Assembly (NCBI RefSeq): GCF_001280425.1
Contig: NZ_LIUF01000003.1
Coordinates: 124,001 to 188,000, forward strand
DNA length: 64,000 nucleotides
Direction: 5' to 3'
Source: Haloarcula rubripromontorii
GTDB taxonomy: Archaea > Halobacteriota > Halobacteria > Halobacteriales > Haloarculaceae
Shown: piece by piece, positions 33,894 through 44,116 of the stretch
Layout: every line of letters starts with the position of its first letter
Position numbering within the stretch: position 1 is the stretch's first letter
The notes under the pieces: generated by a model
What the model saw: only the letters and a program-made list of their open reading frames with translations
Database searches by the model: none
What the model was told of the DNA's origin: nothing
Translations under genes and position numbers: made by a program

Positions 33894-34222
33894 TCGTCCG
33901 CAGGTGTGGGGTCGCCGTCCTCTGGGGCCACATCTGCTTCAATACTGGGTGGGTACTTCCCGCGGTCCAGTTTCAGGTCCGATTGCGGTCGCGCCATGCA
34001 GGTCAGTGCGTAGTTCTCCCGTTCCCGGTCGGTCAGCCCACGAGCGGCAGGCTGGGTAACCGACCCTTCGACGATTTCCGCCGAACAAGCCAGGCACATC
34101 CCGACGCGGCAGGAGTACTCCTGTGCGATACCCTCCTCGATACACCGCGAGAGAATCGTCTCCTTCTCGGAGACAGTAATCTCCTCGCCCGTCCCCACGA
34201 ATGTCACCGTATGCTCGGTCAT
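33890..34222 (-). CDS. 2Fe-2S ferredoxin
   Basis: 110 residues from the ATG at 34222 (MTEHTVTFVGTGEEITVSE). The 2Fe-2S cluster ligands are CRVGMCLAC (CX4CX2C) near residues 38-46 and the last Cys in LTCMARP. It is a plant-type fold with the GTGEEITV opening and a short acidic tail (SIEADVAPEDGDP). It carries electrons, partner unknown. It is divergent from geranylgeranyl reductase, an FAD enzyme that needs electrons; shared use is only a guess. Confidence 0.9.
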   Translation of the reverse strand: MTEHTVTFVGTGEEITVSEKETILSRCIEEGIAQEYSCRVGMCLACSAEIVEGSVTQPAARGLTDRERENYALTCMARPQSDLKLDRGKYPPSIEADVAPEDGDPTPADD

Positions 34223-34406
34223 GCTCGGCCATTTGATACCCCCCAGCAAAACTCTTTATCACCGCTGTCCCGGAGTGAAACGGACTGCTACCCGTCGACG
34301 CCACACCAGACACCCGCAACGGACCGCTCATCGCGAGGCGTTGTTCCAGTCGTCCGTTGAAACCCGTAGCGGAATAATTTTCTCTCTCCGGGCAGGACGA
34401 GAGTGC

Positions 34407-35825
34407 ATGACCACACACCAGGACGGCAACGCCGACGGAACGTCGGCGACGGCACGGACCGTTTCCGTGGACGTTGTCGTTGTCGGGGCCGGGACATCCG
34501 GTTGTTACGCCGCCGCGACGGTCGCGGACGCGGGCTACGATGTCGTCGTCGTAGAGCGCAAAGACAAGACCGAAGCCGGCCACATCGCCTGCGGAGACGC
34601 ACTGAAGGGTGCCAGCGACTTCCCCGATGCGATTCCGAAGTCCCAGCTCGAATCGGCGTTTACCAACACGGATGTCGACCACGGCCGCTTCGAGATCCCG
34701 CAGGAAGACACCGTCCTCGAGATCCCCGTCCCGGGCGAACTCGCCGTCATCGACCGCTGGGAGTACGGTCGCTGTCTCATCGAGGGGGCAAACGACAGTG
34801 GCGTGGAGTTCCACTACGACACGGTCGTTCAGGACGTGCTGCAAGACGATAGCGGCCGTGTGACCGGCGTCAAAGCCATGCGGAAAGGCGATCCCGTCAC
34901 ATACGAGGGTGACATGGTCATCGACGGGGCCGGCGCACTGTCGATTCTGCAGGACAAGACTGACCTCGAGGACGCGACCTTCGATACGAACGTCCAGTAC
35001 TCGCAGTTCTGTTCGGCGTACCGTGAGATAATCGAAGTCGACGAGCCAGTCGAGTGGGACGACGCGCTCGTGTTCAAGCCGACCGAGCGCTCCGCCGGCT
35101 ATCTCTGGTACTTCCCGCGCACGGACACGGAGATCAACGCCGGCCTTGGCTTCCAGATGAACGAAGAACCGATGGAACTGGTCGACGACCTCAAACGCGA
35201 TCTTCAGGGCCGAAGCGAGTTTGAGGGCGCAAAGGTACAGGATAAACTCGGCGCTGCGCTGCCGACACGCCGGCCGTACGATTCCGCCGTCGCACCCGGA
35301 TTCATGGCCGTCGGCGACGCCGCTGGACACGTCAATCCGACGACCGGCGGCGGTATCGCCGGTGCAGCTTACGCCGGGACCTACGCCGCTGAACAGGCTA
35401 TCGAGGCTATCGAATCCGGCCGGACGGACGACGAAGCCGCGCTCTGGGAGTACAACGAGCGCGTGATGGACCACTTCGGCGCACGGTATGCGGCGCTTGA
35501 CGTGTACAACATCTTCACCACCGCCTACGACGTCGACGACCTGATGGCCCTGCTGGCCGCGTTGCCCGGCGAAAAGCTCGCAGAGGCACTGTACGGCGGA
35601 TCGACCAGCATCGGACTTGGACTCAAACTCAAGATGGCCGTCAAGAGCATCGGCCACCTCGGGACGATCCGGGACCTCTACCAGACAAAGAAGGCCGCCG
35701 ACCGGCTGCTTGACCATTACGAATCCTACCCGAGCGACCGGAGCGGCTTCGAGGCCTGGCAACGCGAGCGTGATTCGATTATGAACGATATCTACGACGT
35801 CACCGGCGCAGACCCCAAGTACTGA
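34407..35825 (+). CDS. Geranylgeranyl reductase family flavoprotein
   Basis: 472 residues from the ATG at 34407. The FAD-binding Rossmann motif VVVGAGTSGCYAAATVADAGYDVVVVERK is followed by GHIACGDALKGASDFP, and later YLWYFPRTDTEINAGLGFQ and the FAD contact GFMAVGDAAGHVNPTTGGGIAGAAYAG. This family saturates the geranylgeranyl chains of archaeal membrane lipids or related isoprenoids. An AATAATTTT stretch is about 30 bp upstream. The exact substrate (lipid core, menaquinone or other) is not readable. Confidence 0.92.
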   Translation: MTTHQDGNADGTSATARTVSVDVVVVGAGTSGCYAAATVADAGYDVVVVERKDKTEAGHIACGDALKGASDFPDAIPKSQLESAFTNTDVDHGRFEIPQEDTVLEIPVPGELAVIDRWEYGRCLIEGANDSGVEFHYDTVVQDVLQDDSGRVTGVKAMRKGDPVTYEGDMVIDGAGALSILQDKTDLEDATFDTNVQYSQFCSAYREIIEVDEPVEWDDALVFKPTERSAGYLWYFPRTDTEINAGLGFQMNEEPMELVDDLKRDLQGRSEFEGAKVQDKLGAALPTRRPYDSAVAPGFMAVGDAAGHVNPTTGGGIAGAAYAGTYAAEQAIEAIESGRTDDEAALWEYNERVMDHFGARYAALDVYNIFTTAYDVDDLMALLAALPGEKLAEALYGGSTSIGLGLKLKMAVKSIGHLGTIRDLYQTKKAADRLLDHYESYPSDRSGFEAWQRERDSIMNDIYDVTGADPKY

Positions 35826-36066
35826 TTCAGCGGTTCGTTTGGGCTTTCGGCCGTGTCTAACTCTCTGGTGTGAATTTGTCAGCGTCAGGTGTCTGATTTT
35901 GAGTGTTATCTGGGTAGTAATTAATTAACATATGAACTGCAATTCTGAACGACAAGTTTTATTATTCGACAACATGATATCAAAATGAAGTCGCACTGGG
36001 GTCGGTCGACCGGGGGGTCACCGAGATGGAGACAGCGTGTCGGCCGTCACCGAGTGGGGGTCAATC

Positions 36067-36528
36067 ATGCTAGCACGCAGATTCAAATCCGACGACAGTG
36101 CAGTCTCGCCAGTTGTGGGTGTCATTCTAATGGTTGCAATAACAGTGCTGTTAGCGGCGACAGCAGCGACGTTCTTCCTCGACTTCGGCTCAGGGAATAT
36201 CGGCCAGAGCGCGCCACAGGCGGCGTTTACGTTCGACTACGACTCTGAAGGGTCCGACAGCTTAGCAATCGAACACCGGAGCGGCGACTCTATTCAGGCC
36301 GGGAATCTGTATATCACCGTTAGCGGGGCTAGCGGTGCTTCAGGTGCCAACGGACAACACGATTTCACGAGTATCGGTGCACCGGCGGCCGGTTCGGATA
36401 TCACAGCCGGGTCACGGGTGACGTTTTCGGAGCCTTCACTCGACCTCTCGGAGGCGACGGTCACGCTGAACTGGAAATCGCCGAACAGTGGCAAGTCTAT
36501 TCAGCTTGCCAGCTGGGAAGCGCCGTAG
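36067..36528 (+). CDS. Archaeal type IV pilin (DUF1628-like)
   Basis: 153 residues from the ATG at 36067 (MLARRFKSDDSAVSPVVGV). The class III signal peptide is clear: RRFKSDDSAVSPVVGVILMVAITVLLAATAATFFLDF, with processing after Asp/Ser by PibD expected. The mature protein is Ser/Gly/Asn-rich (GASGASGANGQHDF) and ends in a beta-strand domain. Pilins of this type form adhesion or surface pili. An AT-rich stretch precedes it at 35921-35955. No other pilus genes are visible here. Confidence 0.9.
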   Translation: MLARRFKSDDSAVSPVVGVILMVAITVLLAATAATFFLDFGSGNIGQSAPQAAFTFDYDSEGSDSLAIEHRSGDSIQAGNLYITVSGASGASGANGQHDFTSIGAPAAGSDITAGSRVTFSEPSLDLSEATVTLNWKSPNSGKSIQLASWEAP

Positions 36529-36533
36529 CGCGC

Positions 36534-37805
36534 TCACTCGCTCAGTTGGCTGATCGCTTCGCTGACGACATCGACGCCGATGGCCAGCGAGTCTTCGTCG
36601 ACATCGAACAGGGGCGTGTGGTGACCGCCGGGGTGGTCGGTCCCGATACCGACGAACGTCGCCGTTCCGCCGTGGCCCTGCACGCGGTCCATCAGGTAGG
36701 TGGCGTCCTCGCTGCCGCCGAGGTCGTCGGTCCGCAGGCGGCTGGTGACGCCGGAAACGGATTCTGCCGCGTCGTACACCACGTCCGCGAGCGCGTCGTC
36801 GCTCACCGCACTCGGCGCTTCTGCGGTCGTCTCGATGTCGACTTCGCAGTCGTGCATCTCGGCGGCGGACGACATGACGGTGTCCGCCCGCTCACTCATG
36901 TACTCTTTGAGTGGGGTCGTCTCGCCGCGGACCTCGCCTTCTAGTGTCGCCTCCTCGGGGACAATGTTCGTCGCCGTGCCACCCTCGACGACGCCGGCGT
37001 TGACCCGTGTCGCGCCGTCACCGTGTCGACGAATCGCATGGAGGTTCTGTACGGCGGTCGCCAGGGCCTGTACAGCGTCTCGTCCCTGTGCGGGATGCCC
37101 GCCAGCGTGGGCTGTCTCACCGGTGAAGGTCGCTCTGAACTGCCGGACGGCGAGGAAGCCGCCGACACCAGCGACGATTTCACCGGTCGGGTGGTCGAGG
37201 CCGATGTGTATCGCCAGCAGGTGGTCCACATCATCCAGATGACCGCTCTCAGCGACGGCCTTTCCGCCGCCGATGACCTCTTCGGCCGGCTGGAAGACGA
37301 CTTTGAACGTTCCGCGGAAATCACGCTCTTTCACCGCCTCCAGCACGCCAAGGCCAATCGTCGCGTGGGCGTCGTGTCCACAGGCGTGCATATACCCCTC
37401 GTTCGTCGAACGGAACTCCTCTGCCGCCGGGGCGTGTGCCACGCTGTCTGCCTCCGTTATCGGCAGCGCGTCGATATCAACTCTGAGCGCAACGGTCGGT
37501 CCCTCGCCCTGTTTGAGTACAGCGAGGGCCCCAGTAAATCCCCCATCGGCGGCCTCCAGCACGTCCTCCCGGGTTCCGGTGTCGCGGGCCTTCGCTTGCC
37601 ACGCTTCGAGTTCGTTGTCGTCGGGGACTGCCATCCGCGCGTCGCCGTTCACGACATCCCGGCCGGTGTACAACTGGTCGACGCCGATTCGCTCTATTTC
37701 GTCGACGATGCGACTGGTAGTGTAGAACTCCCGCCACGCGGGTTCGGGATGACTGTGCAGGTCGCGTCGGACGGACCTGAGACGCTCCTGCTGGGCTTCG
37801 TTCAT
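36534..37805 (-). CDS. M20 amidohydrolase / peptidase
   Basis: 423 residues from the ATG at 37805 (MNEAQQERLRSVRRDLHSHPE). I prefer this to the GTG at 37823, because the box A TTATAA ends only about 10 bp upstream of that GTG, while it sits 30 bp before the ATG. Metal ligands are visible: CGHDAHATIG (M20 signature), AEEVIGGGKAV and the C-terminal GTDHPGGHHTPLFD. It resembles amino-acyl hippuricase-type (AmhX-like) hydrolases. Substrate unknown. Convergent with the pilin gene. Confidence 0.9.
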   Translation of the reverse strand: MNEAQQERLRSVRRDLHSHPEPAWREFYTTSRIVDEIERIGVDQLYTGRDVVNGDARMAVPDDNELEAWQAKARDTGTREDVLEAADGGFTGALAVLKQGEGPTVALRVDIDALPITEADSVAHAPAAEEFRSTNEGYMHACGHDAHATIGLGVLEAVKERDFRGTFKVVFQPAEEVIGGGKAVAESGHLDDVDHLLAIHIGLDHPTGEIVAGVGGFLAVRQFRATFTGETAHAGGHPAQGRDAVQALATAVQNLHAIRRHGDGATRVNAGVVEGGTATNIVPEEATLEGEVRGETTPLKEYMSERADTVMSSAAEMHDCEVDIETTAEAPSAVSDDALADVVYDAAESVSGVTSRLRTDDLGGSEDATYLMDRVQGHGGTATFVGIGTDHPGGHHTPLFDVDEDSLAIGVDVVSEAISQLSE

Positions 37806-37860
37806 GCCGGCAAAACGAGTCACAGTTACTTATAAGAACCCACAGGAGCGAACGACAGCC

Positions 37861-38193
37861 CTACGATCCGCTGCCGACCTGTGTCCGCTGTTCGACGCCA
37901 GCCTCGACGTGGATGGCGTCCGGAAACGTCCGCTGGGTGACCGTCCGAGCGAACTCCTCGTATCCGACGATTTCTATCGTTCGGGTGTAGACGGTGTGGG
38001 TCCAGGACTCGAACCGGCCACCGCCTGGTCCCAGTGACTTCGACTGTGGAATCCGCAACTCCTGTGGTTGCTTCGGGTGCGGGCCTTTCAACTCGACCCC
38101 TTTCTGCTCGGCGTTCTCTTTGATTTCTGTGACAATGTCTTCGAGGCGATGTCGGTCCCCACTTGTGAAGGTAAGTGTCGTGACGAAGGGCAT
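37861..38193 (-). CDS. uS10-family ribosomal protein, second copy
   Basis: 110 residues from the ATG at 38193 (MPFVTTLTFTSGDRHRLEDI). The uS10 fold reads TLTFTSGDRHRLEDIVTEIKENAEQKGVELKGPHPKQPQELRIPQSKSL and VYTRTIEIVGYEEFARTV. The chromosome probably has the canonical S10 with the elongation factor genes; this copy is separate and has an altered C-terminus. A second uS10/mL48-family gene is known in haloarchaea. Whether it is ribosomal or moonlights is unknown. It shares the divergent space with the Nudix gene at 38289. Confidence 0.82.
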   Translation of the reverse strand: MPFVTTLTFTSGDRHRLEDIVTEIKENAEQKGVELKGPHPKQPQELRIPQSKSLGPGGGRFESWTHTVYTRTIEIVGYEEFARTVTQRTFPDAIHVEAGVEQRTQVGSGS

Positions 38194-38288
38194 CTGTGGA
38201 CGAACACTCAGCCGCGAGTGACAAAAGGCCATCTGTTTCCGTTGTGTCTCCGATATTCTCTTAAGTAGCGGTGTCATAAAATCCGATA

Positions 38289-38720
38289 ATGATAGAGGCC
38301 ACGAGCGCGGGAGCCATCCTCTTTCGCGATACGCGTGGCCGGCGGGAGTACCTCCTGCTCAAGAGCCGACCCGGCGATTGGGAGTTCCCCAAGGGCGGCG
38401 TCGAGGGCGAGGAAGAACTCCAGCAGACCGCCATACGCGAAGTGAAAGAGGAGGCCGGAATCGGTGATTTCCGGCTCTTAGACGGGTTCCGCGAAGACTA
38501 CGACTACGTGTTCGAGGCGAACGGCAACACCATCCACAAGACGGTCCACCTGTTCGTCGCGAAATCGTTTGAAGCGTCAGCCGAACTGTCCACAGAACAC
38601 CGCGACCTGCAGTGGCGCGACTACGAACAGGCGATCAACACGGTCACGCAGGACGGCCCGCGCGAGATCCTCGAAGAGGCACACGAGTTCCTCGACGAGC
38701 GCGACGAAGACGAGGAGTAG
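38289..38720 (+). CDS. Ap4A-type Nudix hydrolase
   Basis: 143 residues with an intact Nudix box GGVEGEEELQQTAIREVKEEAGI at about residues 38-60. The WEFPKGGVE start is typical of bis(5'-nucleosyl)-tetraphosphatase, which removes Ap4A and related signal nucleotides. The C-terminus EILEEAHEFLDERDEDEE is helical and acidic. Contrast with the degenerate Nudix protein at 15851. Confidence 0.9.
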   Translation: MIEATSAGAILFRDTRGRREYLLLKSRPGDWEFPKGGVEGEEELQQTAIREVKEEAGIGDFRLLDGFREDYDYVFEANGNTIHKTVHLFVAKSFEASAELSTEHRDLQWRDYEQAINTVTQDGPREILEEAHEFLDERDEDEE

Positions 38721-38801
38721 CGGGCCACACAGCGGTATTCGATTCGCCGCCTGCGGTAGCGGTAGCTCTCGCGACTGTCGTTAGAAAGCACGTCGCCGCC
38801 G

Positions 38802-39275
38802 TCAGACCTGTTCGACCACGACGGTGCTTCCGGCCATGTCGCCGAGACGCTGTTCGTCGTCGTTCATCGCGATGAGAACCACGGCCAGCAGTGCCGAGAA
38901 CGGTGAGAAAAAGAAACCGACGAGTCGAAACACGTTCCGGACGATGGAGTCGACCCACGTGATGTCGCCGCCGCTCTCGTCGGTGATGACGAGGCCGAGG
39001 GCGTGTTTCCCGAGTGTGTACCCGTACATCGCTTCCATGATCGTGTGATAGAGGAAGTAAATGAACGGGAAGCCGATGAGCATGAAGACGTAGGCTCCGG
39101 CTAACCCTGTTACGACGGCGTTGTTCTCGCCGGAGGCGGCACCGCCGACGCCGCCGATGAGGAAGAAGATCACTCCGAAGACGACGCCGACGAGGAGTCC
39201 GTCGAGGAACCGCGCCGTGAAACGTTTGCCGAGTCCGGCCTTCTTTTCGAGGTTTGCTCGTGGATGTTTATCCAT
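38802..39275 (-). CDS. RDD-family membrane protein
   Basis: 157 residues. The RDD motif reads GKRFTARFLDGLLVGVVFGVIFFLIGG at the N-terminus. Helices continue with VVTGLAGAYVFMLIGFPFIYFLYHTIMEAMYGYTLGKHALGLVITDESGGDITWVDSIVRNVFRLVGFFFSPFSALLAVVLIAMN. Three or four helices. Family function is unclear (export or ion exchange has been suggested). It is divergent from DUF5787, with an AT-rich intergenic region. Confidence 0.9.
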   Translation of the reverse strand: MDKHPRANLEKKAGLGKRFTARFLDGLLVGVVFGVIFFLIGGVGGAASGENNAVVTGLAGAYVFMLIGFPFIYFLYHTIMEAMYGYTLGKHALGLVITDESGGDITWVDSIVRNVFRLVGFFFSPFSALLAVVLIAMNDDEQRLGDMAGSTVVVEQV

Positions 39276-39343
39276 ACACTACTGTGCATCCCGTCTGAAA
39301 GAATAAATCTTTCGTAGCCAAATATAAATAAAATAACATCATT

Positions 39344-39360
39344 ATATGGTAGTGCCATAT
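39344..39360. promoter_or_regulatory. Inverted repeat between RDD and DUF5787 genes
   Basis: ATATGG (39344-39349) and CCATAT (39355-39360) are perfect inverted repeats with a 5-bp spacer in the AT-rich divergent intergenic region. GATAAAA at 39401-39407 is a likely box A for DUF5787. Confidence 0.3.
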
Positions 39361-39438
39361 CTGTAGGATACTGGAAGAATACCGACGACGCCGACCACAC
39401 GATAAAACGTTTTGCTATCGACGGACGAACCAACAGCC

Positions 39439-40467
39439 GTGTCGGTCACCTCCGAGTTCGCGTTCGAGTTGCGCGTCTGCCAGTGGGCGGAGCGAGCTTG
39501 GGAACCGACCGACGAGTCGACGGTGCTGGTCGCCCGACAGCTCGGGACGAAATACCGCCGCTGGGACACCGTCATCATCGAGTGCGACCCGGACGGGCTC
39601 CGCGAGCGAGCGGAATTCGGCGCAGAAGCGTTCGATTCGGATCTGTTGCACGTCCTGCAGCACGCGCCATCCGACTGGACGTACTACCGCGATGCGTTGC
39701 CCGACCCCGGCTATCCGTGGCGGTACGTCCGCGAGTCGATCCACGAGGCCGCCGACCGCGACGCACTGGACACGCGCAAGCGCAGCAATCGCATCGAAAT
39801 CCGTCGGAAGCGCCCGTATCCGGACTGGCTTCGACGGATCGTCGCCATTGAGAACAAGCCGGACCTGACGGCAAGCGCGGCCCGTGACCTCGCCCCGCAA
39901 CTGGAGCGCGACGTCGCGCTGTCGCTGGCCGACGAGGTGTGGGTCGCGACAGCGGCGACCGATGAGCGCGTGGAGCCGATTCTGCTGGCGGACCTGCCCG
40001 CGGCCGCCGGCGTGCTGACCGTCGACCCCGAGTCCGGCACGGCCGAGGCCCTCTGGCAGCCGCGGTCCCTGTCGGTTGACGACCCCGGAACGCGAATCCT
40101 CGACCGCCCCGACGACGACCACAGCGCGGCCCGCTTCGAGTACGTCGAGCAAGACTGGAAGCGCGAGCGCCGCCTCGCCCTCGCCGAGCGGGCCTACGAG
40201 CGCGGCTGGCGCGCCTACGCCGACACGATGCGGCCCGACTGCCGGCACTTCCAGCTCCGCGCGGACGAGACGGGGGCCTATCCATATTGCGCGGCGAAAG
40301 AGTGCGTTCCGACGGCCGCGGAGTGTCGCGGTGCGTGCCCGTCGTACGAACCCGAGCCGCCGGTCTGGCGGTCGATGGGCTGGCCGCTCGACGGCGGGCC
40401 AGGCAAGGAAATAAAGCGGCTGTTAGCGCGGCGGCGACGCCGCCAGCGGCCGGGACTGTCAGAATAG
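39439..40467 (+). CDS. DUF5787 protein with C-terminal cysteines
   Basis: 342 residues from the GTG at 39439 (VSVTSEFAFELRVCQWAER). A box A GATAAAA at 39401 is about 34 bp upstream; an earlier TTG start at 39412 would begin inside the promoter. The middle holds a nuclease-like block, YPDWLRRIVAIENKPDLTASAARDLAPQLERDVALSLADEVWVA, with a conserved EN-K pattern. The C-terminus has a Cys cluster: CRHF, CAAKECVPTAAECRGACPSY. Nuclease fold plus zinc or iron-sulfur ligands is my inference. From memory, DUF5787. Confidence 0.75.
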   Translation: MSVTSEFAFELRVCQWAERAWEPTDESTVLVARQLGTKYRRWDTVIIECDPDGLRERAEFGAEAFDSDLLHVLQHAPSDWTYYRDALPDPGYPWRYVRESIHEAADRDALDTRKRSNRIEIRRKRPYPDWLRRIVAIENKPDLTASAARDLAPQLERDVALSLADEVWVATAATDERVEPILLADLPAAAGVLTVDPESGTAEALWQPRSLSVDDPGTRILDRPDDDHSAARFEYVEQDWKRERRLALAERAYERGWRAYADTMRPDCRHFQLRADETGAYPYCAAKECVPTAAECRGACPSYEPEPPVWRSMGWPLDGGPGKEIKRLLARRRRRQRPGLSE

Positions 40468-40490
40468 CCGACCGACACCGCGGTCAGACC

Positions 40491-40970
40491 TCACTCCTCG
40501 GACAGCTCGATGTCCAGTTCGTCGCGCGGAACAGCCAGTCTGAACGTCGGTACGGTCTTCTCGACTGTCTCCACGATACCCTTGTCTGCGAGGCTCCGGA
40601 GCGCGGAGCGAACGTCGTCGGTGTCACGGTCTTCACCGGCGTCGCGCAAGGCGTGCAGCACCGACACGACGCTCTGGCTCTCCTCGTCCGGACCGGCGAT
40701 CACATCCACGATAGCCTGCTGGAGCGGGGTGACCGTCACCGTCTGAATCCGTTCGGAGTCTTCCCCGTCGATAAGCGTCGTCGCCTCCGGCGTCGCACAG
40801 ATGAGGCTGTTGTCGTTGCGGTAGTAGTACTCCTTGAGTTCGGATTCGAGGTACTGGTGGACCTCGCTCCCGCTGTCCATCCCCCAGCGCTCCTGTAACT
40901 CGCCGTTTTTCGTCGGCTGGAGTTCGACGATGTCGGCGAGTCGCTCGCGGGCCTCCTCCGAGAGGGTCAT
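40491..40970 (-). CDS. DUF5797 winged-helix protein
   Basis: 159 residues. A repeated wHTH-like pattern is visible: SEEARERLADIVELQPTKNGELQERWGMDSGSEVHQYLESELKEYYYRNDNSLICATPEA and later QSVVSVLHALRDAGEDRDTDDVRSALRSLADKGIVETVEKTVPTFRLA. Two tandem winged helices suggest a DNA-binding or transcription-related role. The C-terminus ends DELDIELSEE. Matches DUF5797 from memory. Convergent with DUF5787. Confidence 0.8.
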   Translation of the reverse strand: MTLSEEARERLADIVELQPTKNGELQERWGMDSGSEVHQYLESELKEYYYRNDNSLICATPEATTLIDGEDSERIQTVTVTPLQQAIVDVIAGPDEESQSVVSVLHALRDAGEDRDTDDVRSALRSLADKGIVETVEKTVPTFRLAVPRDELDIELSEE

Positions 40971-41022
40971 GGCCCGTCGGTACGACGACCACGTATTTCG
41001 GTGTTCTGAATCCGGCTAGGGC

Positions 41023-42257
41023 TCACTCGTGCCTGAGCGCGTCGATGGGGTCGACCCGCGCCGCCCGCCACGCCGGGTAGAGGCCGGCGACGACGCCGAC
41101 TAGGACGCCGACACCGACCGCAAGCGCCATCCACAGCGGCGCGAGCGAAAACGTGACCTCGGCGTACCGGGTCGCGCCGTAGCCGACGATCAGCCCCAGC
41201 GGGACGCCAAGCAGCGACCCGACCGCCCCGAGCAGGGCGGCCTCGACGAGGAACACCTGCATCACGTCCCCGTTGCGCGCCCCGACAGCTTTCATGATGC
41301 CGATTTCGCGGGTCCGCTCGGTGACGCTGACGAGCATCACGTTGGCGATACCGATAGCGCCGACGACGAGCGCGATGACGGCGATGCCGGTGACGAAGCG
41401 CGTGATGCGCTCGATAACGTCGCTGATCTCCTCGACGAAGTCGTTCCCGGAGCGGGCGACCAGTTCCGTGTCGGCGGCCGACAGCGACCGCGCGTCGGAG
41501 TCACCGGAGAGATACGTCTGAATCGCCGACTGCGTCTCCGGAATCGCCCGCGGGTCGACGACCAGCGTCACCTGCGGGTACGCGCGCTGTCGCACGCCCG
41601 CCGACGGGCTCTCGACGACCGAGTCGTAGAACGGGTCGATTGGGACGTACACCCGCGGCTGGCGGGCGAAGTCGCTGACCGGGACCTCGCCGCGGGTCCC
41701 GTTGACGACGCCGACCACGGTGACGTTCCGTTCGCCGCCGTCCGGCATCGTCATCGTGAGCCGCTCGCCGGCGGTGAGGTTCTCCGAGAACGACCCGGCC
41801 ATGCGCTCGTTGACGACGACGGCCGTCTCGTCGGCCTCGAAGGACCGGCCCTCGACGAGGACGCCGTCGTCGATGCTGGCCGGCTGCACCGCCGTGACCT
41901 GCTGTCTGGCCAGCGTCCGGTTCCCGTGTCGTATCGACTGCGTCTGGACGATTCCCCGCGGGAGCACCGCCTGCACGCCCGGAATGCTCTCCAGTTGCTG
42001 TAGGTCGTACTCGGTAAACACCGGCTGGAGCGTCCGGTCGAAGTCATCGTCGCCCGACGGCGTCCCGAACACGTAGATGTTGCCCGCGTTCGAGGTCTCG
42101 ATGTCGCCGACGATCTCGGCCTCGACGCTGGCCCCGAACGTGGCGAAGGTGATGACCGACGCGATGCCGATGACGACGCCGACGACCGTCAGCGCCGACC
42201 GGAGCTTGTGGGCCCTGATGGACCGGAGCGTGATGCGAACGCTCTCGCCGGCGTCCA

Positions 42258-42258
<1 letters not shown>
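41023..42258 (-). CDS. MacB-like ABC permease (FtsX family)
   Basis: 411 residues. N-terminal helix SIRAHKLRSALTVVGVVIGIASVITFATFGASVEAEIVG, a large extracellular MacB-PCD domain (about residues 45-285), and three C-terminal helices (FVTGIAVIALVVGAIGIANVMLVSVTERTREIGIMKAVGA, VFLVEAALLGAVGSLLGVPLGLIVGYG, ...). The motif TERTREIGIMKAVGA is the FtsX coupling loop. It overlaps the ATPase (TGATG). It likely moves or senses a lipoprotein or peptide at the membrane; it is divergent from a LolA-like gene. Confidence 0.9.
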
Positions 42259-42965
<707 letters not shown>

Positions 42966-43079
42966 GGCCCTGCGTACGGACTGGACAGCAATGAGGGGTT
43001 CGCCCGCAGCAGGTCGGCGAGAGCGGTCCGCGCGCTGACAGGAGCAACCCACTTACTACTCCAGTCCTAAGGCAGACCA

Positions 43080-44096
43080 ATGACAGCCGATACCGGACGG
43101 AGACTGGCTATCGTCGCTGTGTTTGTCACTATCGGACTGCTGGCCGCTGGGGCGGTCGCCGGCGTGTCCGGCCTCAGCGAAATGGGGCAACCGTCCGGCG
43201 ACGAGGTGCTGGACCAGACCGAGCAGCGCTACGACGCAGCCGAGACAATCACTGGAACCGCGACTGTGACCGTCACAAACGACTCTGCGTCGAAGACTGC
43301 AACGGTCGAATATGCCGCCGCCGAGCCGAACAAAAAGTGGGCCGCCGTCACGAGCGAGAACCGGTCGTACGAGATGGGGACGAACGGGACCGTCGTCTGG
43401 GCGGTCGGCGAGAACGAGTCCTACGGCCGTGAACTACCCGACGCGGCGGCGATGAACGACTCCACTGACCCGGTTCCCGAGGAGAACGTCACAGCGACGC
43501 TCCGCGGGACTGCGGAGGTCAACGGCGAATCGACGTACGTCCTCGACCTCGAACCGACCAACGAGAGCCTCGACGCGCCGAACACGACGCTGTGGGTCGA
43601 TACCGACGACTACCGTGTCCACAAGATGACCACTGACGATGGAACGAACCGGACGGAACTCACCGTCGAGGAGACGAATTTCAACGTCAGCATCGACGAC
43701 AGCCAGTTCGCCCCGCCGGCTGACCGAGTCGCCGTCACGAGCGTCGAAACGTACGACACCTACGACGCGGCTCAGTCCGCGACAGATATGGACCTGCCGG
43801 AGTACGAGAACGGGACCTTCGAGGAAGCCCGGTATATCAGCCGGCCCGAGAGTACAGCCGTGGCCCAGCAGTACGACGCTGACGGGGAGAACGTGACGAT
43901 TCTGACCGCGACCGGCGCGTCAAGCTATCTGGACGATGCGGAAAACGGGACGGCAGTACAGGTGAACGGCCAGAACGCGACCGCAATCGAGCGCGATGAC
44001 AGGGCTGTCGTCTACTGGACTGAAAGCGAGGTCACGACCGGCGTGGTCGTCGAGGGGACGACTGACGAGGCCGTCGCCGTCGCTGAAGCACTGTAG
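43080..44096 (+). CDS. LolA-like lipoprotein-carrier-fold protein with N-terminal anchor
   Basis: 338 residues. A hydrophobic N-terminal segment (RRLAIVAVFVTIGLLAAGAVAGVSG) is a signal or anchor. LolA-fold features follow: VLDQTEQRYDAAETITGTATVTVTNDSASKTATVEYAAAEPNKKWAA, then VLDLEPTNESLDAPNTTLWVDTDDYRVHKM. The second half (about residue 230 on) looks like a DUF4367-type domain: YISRPESTAVAQQYDADGENVTILTATG. It is divergent from the MacB-like ABC pair. There is no outer membrane, so a lipoprotein transfer function at the cell surface is an inference. Confidence 0.78.
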   Translation: MTADTGRRLAIVAVFVTIGLLAAGAVAGVSGLSEMGQPSGDEVLDQTEQRYDAAETITGTATVTVTNDSASKTATVEYAAAEPNKKWAAVTSENRSYEMGTNGTVVWAVGENESYGRELPDAAAMNDSTDPVPEENVTATLRGTAEVNGESTYVLDLEPTNESLDAPNTTLWVDTDDYRVHKMTTDDGTNRTELTVEETNFNVSIDDSQFAPPADRVAVTSVETYDTYDAAQSATDMDLPEYENGTFEEARYISRPESTAVAQQYDADGENVTILTATGASSYLDDAENGTAVQVNGQNATAIERDDRAVVYWTESEVTTGVVVEGTTDEAVAVAEAL

Positions 44097-44116
44097 CGAC
44101 GCCCGCTGTCTGTATT

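Noticed and set aside
33939-35762. 607-codon minus-strand frame over geranylgeranyl reductase
   Set aside because: Antisense shadow that also crosses the ferredoxin promoter; FAD motifs are on the plus strand.
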